From a virus: DNA of 51,221 bases. Under the pieces are notes generated by a model, which was not told the origin of the DNA, made no database searches, and was given only the letters and a program-made list of their open reading frames with translations. Every line of letters begins with the position of its first letter. The first letter of the stretch is position 1. Shown piece by piece: positions 18,573 through 26,500 of the stretch. A program made the translations under genes and the position numbers. The DNA is taken from positions 1 to 51,221 of IMG/VR virus record IMGVR_UViG_3300025141_011978; one strand, written 5' to 3'.

Positions 18573-19313
18573 CTATGCTGGAAACAATTCATCAAATTTT
18601 GATTTGAGATTGTCTACTTTTTTATCATCTTGTTTGTCAAACTCTCTTGTAACTTTTTCTATCTTTTTCTGTTTCTCCATATTACCTTGAATATAATGTT
18701 GTTTTTCTGCTACTGTTGACATCCAATCACCGAAATGTACAATATAATGTAAAATATTTCTGCTATCACTAGACCTTCTATAATAATCTTCATTACCCTT
18801 ATCGAACATTCCATCTGACATTTTTATAGCTTTCCAAACCTCAGTAGATACTTTGATATTAAAATGTTGTAATAACCAAAGAGCTCTGTCAGTTACACTC
18901 ATGGTTTCCATATCAGAATTATGAGTATACCACTCTTGTAACTTATTGCGTCTCCACTCATCTGTTTGGTATTTATAATATGGATCATTTAAATCACCTA
19001 GTTTACCTAAATCATGAAACATAGCAGCTAGTACTACATCTTTTTCTGTAGCAGTTACCTCAACGCCTAACCCGATAAAATGTTCCCGGGTTTGTAAAGA
19101 AGTTTCAATAACTCTTAAAGTATGATCTAACCAACCACCCACAAAACAATTATGATAAGTTGGTCTACCTGAAGCCGGAGCTTCAATTATTCTATCTTCA
19201 AAGTGGTTGAATAAATTTATTATATTTTTAAGATCATCACCTTTGAAATTATCTTCTATTATTTTCTGTAATTTATCCCAATTAGATTTTATCTGTTCTG
19301 GTTTATTATTCAT
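18573..19313 (-). CDS. HD-domain phosphohydrolase
   Basis: 246 residues. Metal-binding HD residues are visible: H54 and H64 (HNCF; GGWLDHTL), H100-D101 (AAMFHDLGKLGD), and D196 (HFGDWMST). HD proteins hydrolyse phosphoesters of nucleotides or nucleic acids. The spacing is that of single-domain HD proteins found in T4-like marine phages; the substrate cannot be told. It overlaps the methylase gene by 8 nt, so the two are probably co-translated. Confidence 0.85.
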   Translation of the reverse strand: MNNKPEQIKSNWDKLQKIIEDNFKGDDLKNIINLFNHFEDRIIEAPASGRPTYHNCFVGGWLDHTLRVIETSLQTREHFIGLGVEVTATEKDVVLAAMFHDLGKLGDLNDPYYKYQTDEWRRNKLQEWYTHNSDMETMSVTDRALWLLQHFNIKVSTEVWKAIKMSDGMFDKGNEDYYRRSSDSRNILHYIVHFGDWMSTVAEKQHYIQGNMEKQKKIEKVTREFDKQDDKKVDNLKSKFDELFPA

Positions 19314-20253
19314 TGTTAAAAAACTCTCCTATTAATTTATTTTCTTGTTCTAATTCTTCTTGTTCTTCTGGTACTAATTCTTCCTGTATTTTATAATTCA
19401 TTATTAATAATTCCCTACCTTTAGCTCTTGAACCTTCTTTTGGAGTTCCAGCTTGTTTTGTAAATTCTTTTTCTTCCCATTCAAACTCATTTTTAGACAA
19501 CCACTCCTGTAATAAATCAAAGTCATAATAAGATAGTCCAAATTTACCTTTTATATTTTTTAATTGCAAACATAACTTCTCATGGTCATCTCTATCAAAA
19601 TCGTGTTTAGAATAATAATTTTCAGTTTTCCAATATGGTGGATCAACATAAAAGTAAGATGTGGGTGAATCATATTTTTTTATTACATCAGAATAATCCA
19701 TGTTTTCTACAAAATTTATTTTTTCAAGCTTTTTTTGAAACTTATCATATTTTTCAGTTGTAAGTTTTTCTCTGAATGTTATAAATTTTGGTTTATACTT
19801 TCCTTTAAAATCCATATACTTTGATTTTTCCGGCTGAGACCCTGAAAATATTTGAGTTAATACAAAAGCATATTTCATAGCTACTTCTTTACTATTTTTA
19901 TCTGTAATTAAAAAACCATCAGCGAATATTTCTTTCTGATATGAATTGAATGTATCAATAAAATTTTGTACTTCTTCTGGAGTATTAGCGGTTTTATATG
20001 GTTGACAATCTTGATCTTTTAATAATTCCCCAAATTCTTCATAGTTACTACCCCTAACATTATTAAATAAATTTGTATTTAACTGATTGAAATCATTATA
20101 CACAACCTTTTTGAGATTTGGATATTTATCTTCCATACAAAAATATACCCAAAACATACCACCAAACGGCTCTACATATGTTTCAATATCATCTGGAATA
20201 TAATCTCTTATCCATTTTCCTATTATAGATTTACCACCTATATAACTTATCAC
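19306..20253 (-). CDS. DNA adenine methyltransferase (D12/Dam class)
   Basis: 315 residues with a GTG start preceded by AAGGAAA. The AdoMet motif reads MISYIGGKS with EPFGGMFWVYF (residues 28-38), and the catalytic motif IV DPPYW lies at residues 204-208. This class methylates adenine N6 in short sites. In phages such enzymes usually protect DNA from host restriction or alter regulatory sites. The C-terminus is a Glu-rich tail (EELVPEEQEELEQENK). Target sequence unknown; no cognate restriction gene is visible nearby. Confidence 0.92.
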   Translation of the reverse strand: MISYIGGKSIIGKWIRDYIPDDIETYVEPFGGMFWVYFCMEDKYPNLKKVVYNDFNQLNTNLFNNVRGSNYEEFGELLKDQDCQPYKTANTPEEVQNFIDTFNSYQKEIFADGFLITDKNSKEVAMKYAFVLTQIFSGSQPEKSKYMDFKGKYKPKFITFREKLTTEKYDKFQKKLEKINFVENMDYSDVIKKYDSPTSYFYVDPPYWKTENYYSKHDFDRDDHEKLCLQLKNIKGKFGLSYYDFDLLQEWLSKNEFEWEEKEFTKQAGTPKEGSRAKGRELLIMNYKIQEELVPEEQEELEQENKLIGEFFNNE

Positions 20254-20307
20254 TCTTTTATTTCCTTATTTTTTAATTTGTTACAATTTTTTTTTATTGT
20301 TTATATA

Positions 20308-20338
20308 TATTGCTTACTAGTTATAACTGTAAGCAATA
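20308..20338 (-). other. perfect 10-bp inverted repeat in the intergenic gap before the methylase
   Basis: TATTGCTTAC and GTAAGCAATA flank an 11-nt spacer that itself contains AGTTATAACT, so the element can extend into a longer stem. Neither strand has a T-run directly after it, so it is not an ordinary terminator. It may be an RNase III site, a translation block, or an operator. Confidence 0.5.
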
Positions 20339-20351
20339 AAGCAACTGATCA

Positions 20352-20693
20352 TTATATTAACTGTAATAGCATTATAATAACTGCTAATCCCAGTGATAAT
20401 CCCGATTTTAATGTAATACCTTCCCCTAATACTAACCAAGTAATAATTGGAAAAGTTATCATCCCAGTTGCAAACCCCAATAATCTAATCGGCCATAATT
20501 CACCAAATCCTAAATATCCATATGTAGTAGCTTTATAAAACGCGTAACTAATTGGTATTCCCATTAAACATACCATCCAAACATTTTCTTTCCACCAATC
20601 CCATTTTAACTGACCATTTAATTGAAACCACACAAATAAATTAGCTACAAACAATATACACATTGTTATTAAAATTTCTTTATTAAATATCAC
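20352..20693 (-). CDS. four-helix small membrane protein (EmrE/DMT-like)
   Basis: 113 residues, GTG start directly after the upstream TAG. Four hydrophobic helices are clear, for example LITMCILFVANLFVWFQL and FPIITWLVLGEGITLKSG. Size and topology match the small multidrug-resistance/DMT group of membrane proteins, and the phrase GFGELWPIRLLGFATG suggests a transporter-like fold. A holin-like role cannot be excluded. No substrate evident. Confidence 0.7.
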   Translation of the reverse strand: MIFNKEILITMCILFVANLFVWFQLNGQLKWDWWKENVWMVCLMGIPISYAFYKATTYGYLGFGELWPIRLLGFATGMITFPIITWLVLGEGITLKSGLSLGLAVIIMLLQLI

Positions 20694-20912
20694 CTATAAT
20701 GTTTTCCTATAATGTCTCTTCTGTGCTTTAGAAGGTTTGTTAGTTTTTACCTTCTTTTCTACTGTTTCTTTTGGTTTATCTAAATCACGAACCTCTTTCT
20801 TCCATTCTTCTTTTGGTGCGTAATTAGCATCCCCATTATGATACAACTCTGATGCTTTCTCATCGGTAGTACGAAAGATTCGTTTACCGTCTGTACTTCT
20901 CATCGTTTTCAT
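20694..20912 (-). CDS. small basic hypothetical protein
   Basis: 72 residues. The start at 20912 is chosen because AGGAG lies 9 nt upstream; a longer reading to 21038 would overlap the previous gene by 107 nt. The protein is Lys/Arg/Asp-rich (FRTTDEKASELYHNG; KTNKPSKAQKRHYRKTL) with no recognised domain. Located between the 3D-domain protein and the membrane protein, in the same run. Confidence 0.65.
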   Translation of the reverse strand: MKTMRSTDGKRIFRTTDEKASELYHNGDANYAPKEEWKKEVRDLDKPKETVEKKVKTNKPSKAQKRHYRKTL

Positions 20913-20931
20913 TCCCGCTCTCCTATTTTTT

Positions 20932-21447
20932 TTAATTTTCATGTTGATGTAATGTAACTTGGTCGTATTTGAAATATCTGTATAGTGTAATATTTTCAAA
21001 TTTAAACCACTTGTTTCCTGATGTCCGTAGAATATCAACTCTGTTAATAAACTTTGGACTCATTGTATCTTTAACTTGATATACCCCATCATATCCATCA
21101 GTTCCTTTTAACATTATATAATCACCATAATTAAAAGGGCCGCCCCATCTAGCTATTAAATCTCTTGATAGAGCTACATATCTATATTCAGAAGCTCTAT
21201 TAGGATTTATTACTGTTCCATCTGCTGTTTCATTGGGAGTTGAGTCTGTTTGGCTCTTGGCAGGATTATACATCGTTACAGTAACATCAAATTCTAATGT
21301 ACCCCAAGTAGATTGTGAATTATAACTCATTTGTTCTTGAAGATCAAATAATTCGTCACGAGTGTCATCAAGCATATTATCAAAATAACTAGTTATTATT
21401 AATAATGCTAAAATGTTAACTGCTATTGCATGATGTATTTTTATCAT
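20932..21447 (-). CDS. 3D-domain (double-psi beta-barrel) protein, membrane anchored
   Basis: 171 residues with an N-terminal signal anchor (IAVNILALLIITSYF, residues 8-22). From residue 55 it matches the 3D domain: VTMYNPAKSQTDSTP, SRDLIARWGGPFNYGDYI and VYQVKDTMSPKFINRVDIL, including the Asp residues that name the family. 3D/RlpA-like domains occur in peptidoglycan-active enzymes such as lytic transglycosylases. A cell-wall role at entry or lysis is likely. The first gene after promoter 21480. Confidence 0.75.
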   Translation of the reverse strand: MIKIHHAIAVNILALLIITSYFDNMLDDTRDELFDLQEQMSYNSQSTWGTLEFDVTVTMYNPAKSQTDSTPNETADGTVINPNRASEYRYVALSRDLIARWGGPFNYGDYIMLKGTDGYDGVYQVKDTMSPKFINRVDILRTSGNKWFKFENITLYRYFKYDQVTLHQHEN

Positions 21448-21479
21448 TTTTTATCTCCATTGTATTATAGTAACACTAT

Positions 21480-21508
21480 AATATACAACTTCTTTGATAT
21501 GCAATCAA
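21480..21508 (-). promoter_or_regulatory. host-type promoter for the 21447 operon, with a dyad over the -35
   Basis: Coding strand TTGATT, 17 bp, TATATT, about 32 nt before the 3D-domain gene start. The -35 lies inside the dyad CTTTGAT-TGCAT-ATCAAAG, which could be an operator or, read rightward with its following T-run, a terminator for antisense transcripts. Confidence 0.55.
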
Positions 21509-21523
21509 AGTGTTTTTTTATTT

Positions 21524-22402
21524 TTATTGTTTTAGTTTATAATAATGTTCACCATGACTCTTTTGAACATCATAAGATCCATCCACATTAGCTTCTATTT
21601 CTTCATCATGTATCCACATAGATATTGTTTTTTCAGCTGAAACATCATCCATAATATTAAACCCATCATGGTATCTTTTAAGAAGTCTTTTTACCATAGG
21701 ATGTCTTACAATATCTTTTTCTTTAAATTGAGCCAACCCAACACCGGTTACACCAGCAAATCTTTTAATAGCATCTTCTAAACCACTTTTTCTATTTCTT
21801 AAATCAGATTGTTCTAAGTCACCAGTGACTATATATTTACTATCTTGACCTATACGAGTAACAAACATTTTAATTTGTTCTGGTGTTGCGTTTTGTGCTT
21901 CATCGAGAATTACAAATTTATTAGAAAGTGTGATACCTCTCATAAATGCTAACGGCATTACTTCAACAATACCACCTTCTTTTAACATTCGTAATCTTTG
22001 TTTACCGATAATCTGTTCCATGTTATAATAAAATGACATCATCCAAGGTGCTGTTTTTTCTTCTATATCACCTGGTAAGTGTCCTATCTTTTCACCATCC
22101 GCTTCTACCAATGGTTTAACAATAATGATTCCATCTATTTTAGAATCCTTATTACCTAACTCTCTTAAAGCTCTATGAACCGATAAGTATGTCTTACCAC
22201 ACCCAGCGGGACCTATACAGAATGTTACATCTTTTTTAGTAATGGTATTGTAAAATCTCTTTTGTGCTGGAGTCTTAAATTCCATTTCATCAAAATTTAA
22301 CTGTTTTAAGTCCTTTAATGCTTGTCGTTTATTATGTATTGCGTGATTATTTAGTTGTGAGATTGTAACCTTTTTGTTTTGAGAACTTCTAGTCTTACTC
22401 AT
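21524..22402 (-). CDS. phoH: PhoH-like ATPase
   Basis: 292 residues, ATG preceded by AGGAGG. Walker A GPAGCGKT at residues 64-71, Walker B FVILDEAQNA at about 163-172, and VTGDLEQSDLR complete the PhoH P-loop fold. PhoH is one of the most common marker genes of marine phages; it is thought to act on RNA or in phosphate-stress physiology, but the phage role is unsettled. An ATATTTATA motif is 34 nt upstream. Confidence 0.95.
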   Translation of the reverse strand: MSKTRSSQNKKVTISQLNNHAIHNKRQALKDLKQLNFDEMEFKTPAQKRFYNTITKKDVTFCIGPAGCGKTYLSVHRALRELGNKDSKIDGIIIVKPLVEADGEKIGHLPGDIEEKTAPWMMSFYYNMEQIIGKQRLRMLKEGGIVEVMPLAFMRGITLSNKFVILDEAQNATPEQIKMFVTRIGQDSKYIVTGDLEQSDLRNRKSGLEDAIKRFAGVTGVGLAQFKEKDIVRHPMVKRLLKRYHDGFNIMDDVSAEKTISMWIHDEEIEANVDGSYDVQKSHGEHYYKLKQ

Positions 22403-22435
22403 TTAGTATATCCTCCTGTTAACCTATGTGTTTAT

Positions 22436-22444
22436 TATAAATAT
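22436..22444 (-). promoter_or_regulatory. putative late promoter motif before phoH
   Basis: Coding strand GATATTTATAATAAAC, between the upstream terminator (22477-22514) and the phoH ribosome-binding site. Same core as the other ATATTTATA sites. Confidence 0.5.
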
Positions 22445-22476
22445 CATATATATTAACATTTCGTAACCAAATAATT

Positions 22477-22514
22477 AAAAAATAGGTCTGATACCGAAAT
22501 ACCAGACCCATTTT
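22477..22514 (-). terminator. rho-independent terminator after the small membrane-protein gene
   Basis: Minus strand GGTCTG and CAGACC with flanking pairs form a stem of about 11 bp, one G-T wobble included, followed by TATTTTTT. It ends the porin-like/membrane-protein transcript 25 nt after the stop. Confidence 0.85.
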
Positions 22515-22538
22515 TATGTTATGTGTGATTTACATCAC

Positions 22539-22769
22539 TTATGACTTGTTGTATAAACCAACAAGAATAAGCATTGCAATCAATCCTGCAAATCCGTTAC
22601 TACCGAATTGTCCAACCAGTGAAACAAGGTTGCCGACAACTGATACGCCGAATAGAGGAGTGCCGAGTATGATTTCACCCAATACGCTAAGGCCTACGAA
22701 GCCTGCTAACATATTTGTCAAACCACTAACCCAATCACCTACTATAGCAAAAGCTGCTTTTGTATTCAT
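22539..22769 (-). CDS. small hydrophobic membrane protein
   Basis: 76 residues, ATG after AGGAGAT. Almost entirely hydrophobic, with probably two or three helices (WVSGLTNMLAGFVGLSVLGE; GFAGLIAMLILVGLY) and very rich in Gly. Holin-like size and composition, but there is no lysin gene next to it. It follows the porin-like gene and shares its terminator. Unrecognised family. Confidence 0.75.
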   Translation of the reverse strand: MNTKAAFAIVGDWVSGLTNMLAGFVGLSVLGEIILGTPLFGVSVVGNLVSLVGQFGSNGFAGLIAMLILVGLYNKS

Positions 22770-22802
22770 TTTAAATCTCCTAGATTTAGTGTTTTATGTT
22801 TA

Positions 22803-23573
22803 TTAGAAAGAATAACTTGCTCTGATTACTGTATCACCATCACCCGAAAGTTCAGACGATACCTTAAAGTTATCAGACGCGTTATACCCAACTCCATATG
22901 ACACTTCACCATCGGAATTATATCCAACAAGTGCAGAAGCGCCTTTTGCAAAATCTGGTGACCAATCACTGCGAAGCCAATAAGCTCCATCATTTGCTAA
23001 GTCGTATTCAAAAGATGAATTAAAAGGAATACCTAATACGGTACCACTTTTAGAAACATCAACTAGTTGAGCATCGTCACTATTTACAGATAATCCTATT
23101 GTAGAATTTATCCCAAACGCTGATATACCATAGGAAGCTCTTGCCGCCCAATAGTTATCATCACCATAAAATGCATTCGCTCCTACCCCATAAGCAGATG
23201 TTGAAACACCAACACCATTACTTACATTATGGTCTCTTGGAGCAGATGCCCATGTAGTGCCTGAAGGCCTGTGTGACCCCCACGCAATACCATATGGTTC
23301 TGCTTGACTACCAAATGTTGCTGTAATTGCATCTGAAATTGCCCAGTTATACTTGGCTTCTTCAACATTCACATTACCATCTGATAGATTTGTACTCAAT
23401 TCCCAGCCATCACCGGAAATATTTAGTCCTGTGTATGGACTTGAAAATGCAGTCGCATCTCCAAATGTAACATCTGAACTAAACTCACCACTTACAGATT
23501 GTGCATTGGTAATCCCAAGGATACCACTCACGAGAGCTGCTGTGATGATTAGGTTTCTTATACTATTCTTCAT
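22803..23573 (-). CDS. secreted porin-like outer-membrane beta-barrel protein
   Basis: 256 residues, ATG preceded by ACGGAGG. A signal peptide (NLIITAALVSGILGITNA, cleavage near residue 25) is followed by alternating beta strands rich in Gly/Ser/aromatics and a C-terminal strand VIRASYSF ending in Phe, the classic assembly signal for outer-membrane barrels. A barrel of about 230 residues suggests 10-14 strands. Phage-borne porins are known in lambdoid phages, where they can change host receptors. Here the role (superinfection block or nutrient uptake) is inference. Confidence 0.82.
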   Translation of the reverse strand: MKNSIRNLIITAALVSGILGITNAQSVSGEFSSDVTFGDATAFSSPYTGLNISGDGWELSTNLSDGNVNVEEAKYNWAISDAITATFGSQAEPYGIAWGSHRPSGTTWASAPRDHNVSNGVGVSTSAYGVGANAFYGDDNYWAARASYGISAFGINSTIGLSVNSDDAQLVDVSKSGTVLGIPFNSSFEYDLANDGAYWLRSDWSPDFAKGASALVGYNSDGEVSYGVGYNASDNFKVSSELSGDGDTVIRASYSF

Positions 23574-23763
23574 TCGTTTTCCTCCGTTATTTTAACGATT
23601 TTACTATTTACTATATACAATATTTTTAGGCAAAATATCCACCTACTAATAACATTATGTATTAACCTGAGTCTTACCGAGACTGAATGCCTCTTTTGAT
23701 ATATGTCTTTAAGTATCGCATATAATAATTTATTTATAACCTATTTTCTGTATATAAATATGA
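23574..23763 (-). promoter_or_regulatory. long 5' leader of the porin-like gene with promoter motif and hairpin
   Basis: The late-type motif CATATTTATATACAG lies at 23753-23761, leaving a leader of about 170 nt. The leader contains the hairpin AGTCT-CGGTA-AGACT near 23670-23690 and a possible 15-codon upstream ORF without a clear ribosome-binding site. Long leaders are common on outer-membrane protein mRNAs. Confidence 0.45.
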
Positions 23764-23801
23764 CTTAAATCACAAAAACATACAATTTTTTTACTTTTTT
23801 G

Positions 23802-23874
23802 AAGCGGGTATGGGAGTCGAACCCAATATCTTCAGCTTATGAGGCTGACGTTTAAACCGTTTCACTCACCCGCA
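23802..23874 (-). tRNA. tRNA-Met-like gene (CAT anticodon), atypical
   Basis: Minus strand: acceptor arms GCGGGT and ACCCGC, anticodon arm TCAGC-CTCATAA-GCTGA, T-loop TTCGACT with TGGG/CCCA, and no encoded CCA. The D stem pairs poorly and positions 1-72 and 49-65 are mismatched. The anticodon stem lacks the three G-C pairs of initiator tRNA, so it would be elongator Met or Ile2 (CAU). It is either real but divergent, or decaying. Confidence 0.65.
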
Positions 23875-23876
23875 AT

Positions 23877-23921
23877 TTTTCCGTACTATATGGAAATTTC
23901 CGTATTTTCCGTACTATGTGG
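23877..23921 (-). repeat. direct repeat between tRNA and tmRNA
   Basis: TTTCCGTACTATATGG and TTTCCGTACTATGTGG (plus-strand reading, one mismatch) lie at about 23877-23892 and 23906-23921. The second copy covers the tmRNA 3' end. A partial third copy, TTTCCGTATT, lies between them. Confidence 0.6.
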
Positions 23922-24235
23922 AGATGGGGGGAGTCGAACCCCCGTCTTGACAGCAATGCCATAAAGTCATTCACAAGTTTAGTTGGTTTCTATTCCTACC
24001 AACAAAGTCAACTTTTCTTAATTCATTCTTTTAGCATCGCGATTAAGTGTTGTTATCCCTACGATCGGTCTTCCGATTTCGTCACCACTTTATCCCCTAT
24101 CAGAAGTCAGGGAGTGATGGTAGCCACGTCTATGCGTATGCTACGTTGTAGTTTGTATAATTGCCGATTAAACAATTGTACTAGTTTACTTGCACTCTAT
24201 GTCAAAAATCTACCAATCGAAACCATGGCATCCCC
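23917..24235 (-). ncRNA. ssrA: transfer-messenger RNA (tmRNA)
   Basis: Both ends are diagnostic: 5' GGGGATGCCATGGTTTCGA and 3' GGGGGTTCGACTCCC then CATCTCC, pairing as a 7-bp acceptor with one G-T pair. A tag reading frame at 24130-24165 gives GNYTNYNVAYA then TAG, with TAATC just before the Gly resume codon. One-piece form, about 317 nt; no encoded CCA. tmRNA with SmpB rescues stalled ribosomes and tags nascent peptides. No smpB is seen in the window, so it would use the host protein. Confidence 0.92.
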
Positions 24236-24253
24236 ATATTTCAATAAGAATAT

Positions 24254-24283
24254 AACTTACAACTATTTTAGTATATAAGTCAA
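24254..24283 (-). promoter_or_regulatory. host-type promoter of the tmRNA
   Basis: Coding strand TTGACT, 18 bp, TAAGTT, about 12-19 nt before the tmRNA 5' end. It shares the GCTTGACTTATA block with promoters at 46137, 47606 and 48000. Confidence 0.6.
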
Positions 24284-24291
24284 GCTTTTTT

Positions 24292-24474
24292 TTATCTTAA
24301 TCCGTTTCCACCTCTGCGACGACCTTTGTTTCCTTTACTCCTTCGTTTTCTGTAAAGTTTATCACTATCATCATCGTTTATTGTGATGGTTGGTGTCGGT
24401 TTAGTTTCTGAATGACTATCTCTAGCCAAGAGAAATGTTCCAAATACGAACATTATTAGAATATATTTAACCAT
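24292..24474 (-). CDS. small secreted basic peptide
   Basis: 60 residues, ATG preceded by GGGGGAAG. A signal peptide (MVKYILIMFVFGTFLLA) is followed by an acidic stretch and a strongly basic tail (RKRRSKGNKGRRRGGNGLR). No family recognised. It abuts the stop of the upstream gene. Confidence 0.6.
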   Translation of the reverse strand: MVKYILIMFVFGTFLLARDSHSETKPTPTITINDDDSDKLYRKRRSKGNKGRRRGGNGLR

Positions 24475-24864
24475 TTAAGCTTCCCCCACTTGTCCTGGTG
24501 TTATTTTATTTTTATGTTTTTTAAGTTCATCTTCAAACTCTTTTAAATCTGAATGTCTTTCAAGGATATCATCTATTAATTCTTTCATAGCGGTGGTTCT
24601 ATCTATTCTTTTTTCATTATCTGGTAGAGGTGGTAAACCTATACCTATTTCCAAATCTTCAGGATTTAATTCTTCTATCTGAAAATCTTTTAAGAACTCT
24701 ACTACTGTATTACCCTGCTTTACTAATTTGACTATTAACTCTCTATTATCCATATACATATCTTCAATATGTGTTAATCTTGCATCTATATCTTGAATAA
24801 TTTCAACAATTGATATTTTATCTTTTTTATCATTTTTAGTTTCAATAGTTTTTTTAGTAGCCAT
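24475..24864 (-). CDS. charged helical hypothetical protein
   Basis: 129 residues from the ATG at 24864, chosen because AGAGG lies 8 nt upstream and because the longer reading from 24912 has no ribosome-binding site and would run through a promoter motif. The protein is helical and acidic (EIIQDIDARLTHIEDMYMD; LIDDILERHSDLKEF). No domain recognised. Confidence 0.7.
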   Translation of the reverse strand: MATKKTIETKNDKKDKISIVEIIQDIDARLTHIEDMYMDNRELIVKLVKQGNTVVEFLKDFQIEELNPEDLEIGIGLPPLPDNEKRIDRTTAMKELIDDILERHSDLKEFEDELKKHKNKITPGQVGEA

Positions 24865-24891
24865 ATTAAATATCCTCTTTATCTTCTCTAT

Positions 24892-24900
24892 TATAAATAT
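24892..24900 (-). promoter_or_regulatory. putative late promoter motif
   Basis: Coding strand CTTTATATTTATAATAGAG, overlapping the region just after the IMPDH-like stop and 28 nt before the ATG at 24864. Confidence 0.45.
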
Positions 24901-24908
24901 AAAGAAAT

Positions 24909-25922
24909 TCATAAAAGATGGGGTTTAGCTTCAATTACTCCGGCATTGGTGACTTTAATCAATTCACATTTGGAATGGAACTCTTCAAGGTTATTTGCTC
25001 CAACATAACTCATTGAAGATTTAAGTCCGTCTATAACATCCGAAATTATCCGTTTAACCTTACCTTTATATGGAACGGTAGTTGAGTATCCCTCAACATT
25101 GTTTCTTTCCCCTCTATCTAATTTTGATTCAACTGAAGCACTACCTCTATACTTCTTCTGTAATACTTCATTGGGCCATTGACCTTGTTTGGTAATTGAA
25201 CCTGGTGATTCTTTAGTTCCACTTAATAGTGAACCTAACATTACCGTGTCCGCACCGGCACCAAGTCCTTTACATACATCACCAGTGTTCCTAATACCAC
25301 CATCAGCCATACAAGGAACATTGTAATCATCTGCAACAGAAACGCAATCACGAATGGAACTAACCATAGGTACTCCCACACCAGTTTGGATACGAGTACT
25401 ACAAAGGCTCCCACCACCAATACCAATCCTAAGACCATCAGCCCCCCACTCACAAAGGTCTCTTGCACTTTCTCTAGTGGAAATGTTTCCCACCAAGAGG
25501 TCAACTTTTCCGTTAACTTCATTTTTTATTCTCCTAATTGCTTCTTTAACTAATTTATGATGGCCATGCGCTACATCCATACATAATATTTTACAACCAC
25601 TCTGAACTAATTCTTGAGCTCGTTCTATAAAATCTCCAGTAATACCTATTGCGGCAGATGAAGGTCCAAGTGTAACTCTACCTACATTGTCTGCCTGTTC
25701 GTGTATTCCCATAAATCTATGTATGATACCTAACCCACCCAACTCATTCATTTCTTGAGCCATAGAAAATTCTGTAACAGTATCCATTGGAGATGATACA
25801 ATAGGTATTCTCAATTCCCAATTCTTTGTTACATAGGTGGATATACTACAATCTGCTCGGTGTGTTACTTCGGAATACTTTGGTAATATCTGAACATCAT
25901 CGTATGTTAGATATTCTTTCAT
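24909..25922 (-). CDS. IMP dehydrogenase/GMP reductase family protein lacking CBS domains
   Basis: 337 residues from the ATG at 25922, which shares bases with the deformylase stop (TAATG). The TIM-barrel hallmarks are present: LTYDDVQILPKYSEVTHR, PIVSSPMDTVTE, the Cys loop GIGGGSLCSTRIQTGVG, ADGGIRNTGDV and C-terminal SSMSYVGA. These look more like GuaB (IMP to XMP) than GuaC. The regulatory CBS pair is absent, giving a minimal enzyme. It would steer purines toward guanine nucleotides during infection. GMP reductase activity remains possible. Confidence 0.88.
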   Translation of the reverse strand: MKEYLTYDDVQILPKYSEVTHRADCSISTYVTKNWELRIPIVSSPMDTVTEFSMAQEMNELGGLGIIHRFMGIHEQADNVGRVTLGPSSAAIGITGDFIERAQELVQSGCKILCMDVAHGHHKLVKEAIRRIKNEVNGKVDLLVGNISTRESARDLCEWGADGLRIGIGGGSLCSTRIQTGVGVPMVSSIRDCVSVADDYNVPCMADGGIRNTGDVCKGLGAGADTVMLGSLLSGTKESPGSITKQGQWPNEVLQKKYRGSASVESKLDRGERNNVEGYSTTVPYKGKVKRIISDVIDGLKSSMSYVGANNLEEFHSKCELIKVTNAGVIEAKPHLL

Positions 25923-26500
25923 TAGGCAGGAGCCATCTCCCAATCACCACTTTCTACAAGAGGTTGAGCCTTCTTCCATTTAAGTTCTTTGGTTTCTTTA
26001 CCATCTGTGATTGTAACTCTTTCATTACGACCAATCTTTTCGGGTACACGAACTGGTTGTGCTATTACAGCTCTATCAAACATTGTAATACCATCTAAGT
26101 GATCTATCTCGTGTTGAACACAAGCACATTCAAAAGCATCATTAATATCTTTACTATCTGCTGAAAATACCATTTTACCTTCATGATTATCTGTTTCAAC
26201 TGTAACTGATATGTGTCTTCCAGTTCTAACATATTTTTTAGGGAAAGATAAACATCCTTCAGAAAACATAAATTGTTCTTCGGATCGTTCTACTATTCTT
26301 GGATTAATTAAAACTAGAGGTTCTTTAACATTAATAACACAAACTCGTTTGTTGATACCAATCTGATTTGCTGCTAATCCAATACCATTTTCAGATTCGG
26401 TTAGTTCTTTGAGTAGTTGTGCTCCAATCTCTTCACCTTCTTTTATTGTTTTAACTTCTTCACATAATATTTTTAGTTTTGTTTCTTCAGTTATTATCAT
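25922..26500 (-). CDS. def: peptide deformylase
   Basis: 192 residues. All three family motifs are visible: GIGLAANQIG, EGCLSFP and the metal site HEIDH. The enzyme removes formyl from N-terminal Met. Phage deformylases are known from cyanophages and other marine phages. The C-terminus (KKAQPLVESGDWEMAPA) extends past the usual end. It overlaps the thioredoxin stop by ATGA and the IMPDH-like start by TAATG, so the three are translationally coupled. Confidence 0.95.
   Translation of the reverse strand: MIITEETKLKILCEEVKTIKEGEEIGAQLLKELTESENGIGLAANQIGINKRVCVINVKEPLVLINPRIVERSEEQFMFSEGCLSFPKKYVRTGRHISVTVETDNHEGKMVFSADSKDINDAFECACVQHEIDHLDGITMFDRAVIAQPVRVPEKIGRNERVTITDGKETKELKWKKAQPLVESGDWEMAPA

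Noticed and set aside
18573-20253. Restriction-modification or other defence island around the methylase
   Set aside because: No nuclease partner is next to the methylase; the HD protein is a phosphohydrolase of a type common in phages.
23916-24278. 120-codon plus-strand frame over the tmRNA
   Set aside because: It is the antisense of the tmRNA, whose two ends are diagnostic; no ribosome-binding site.
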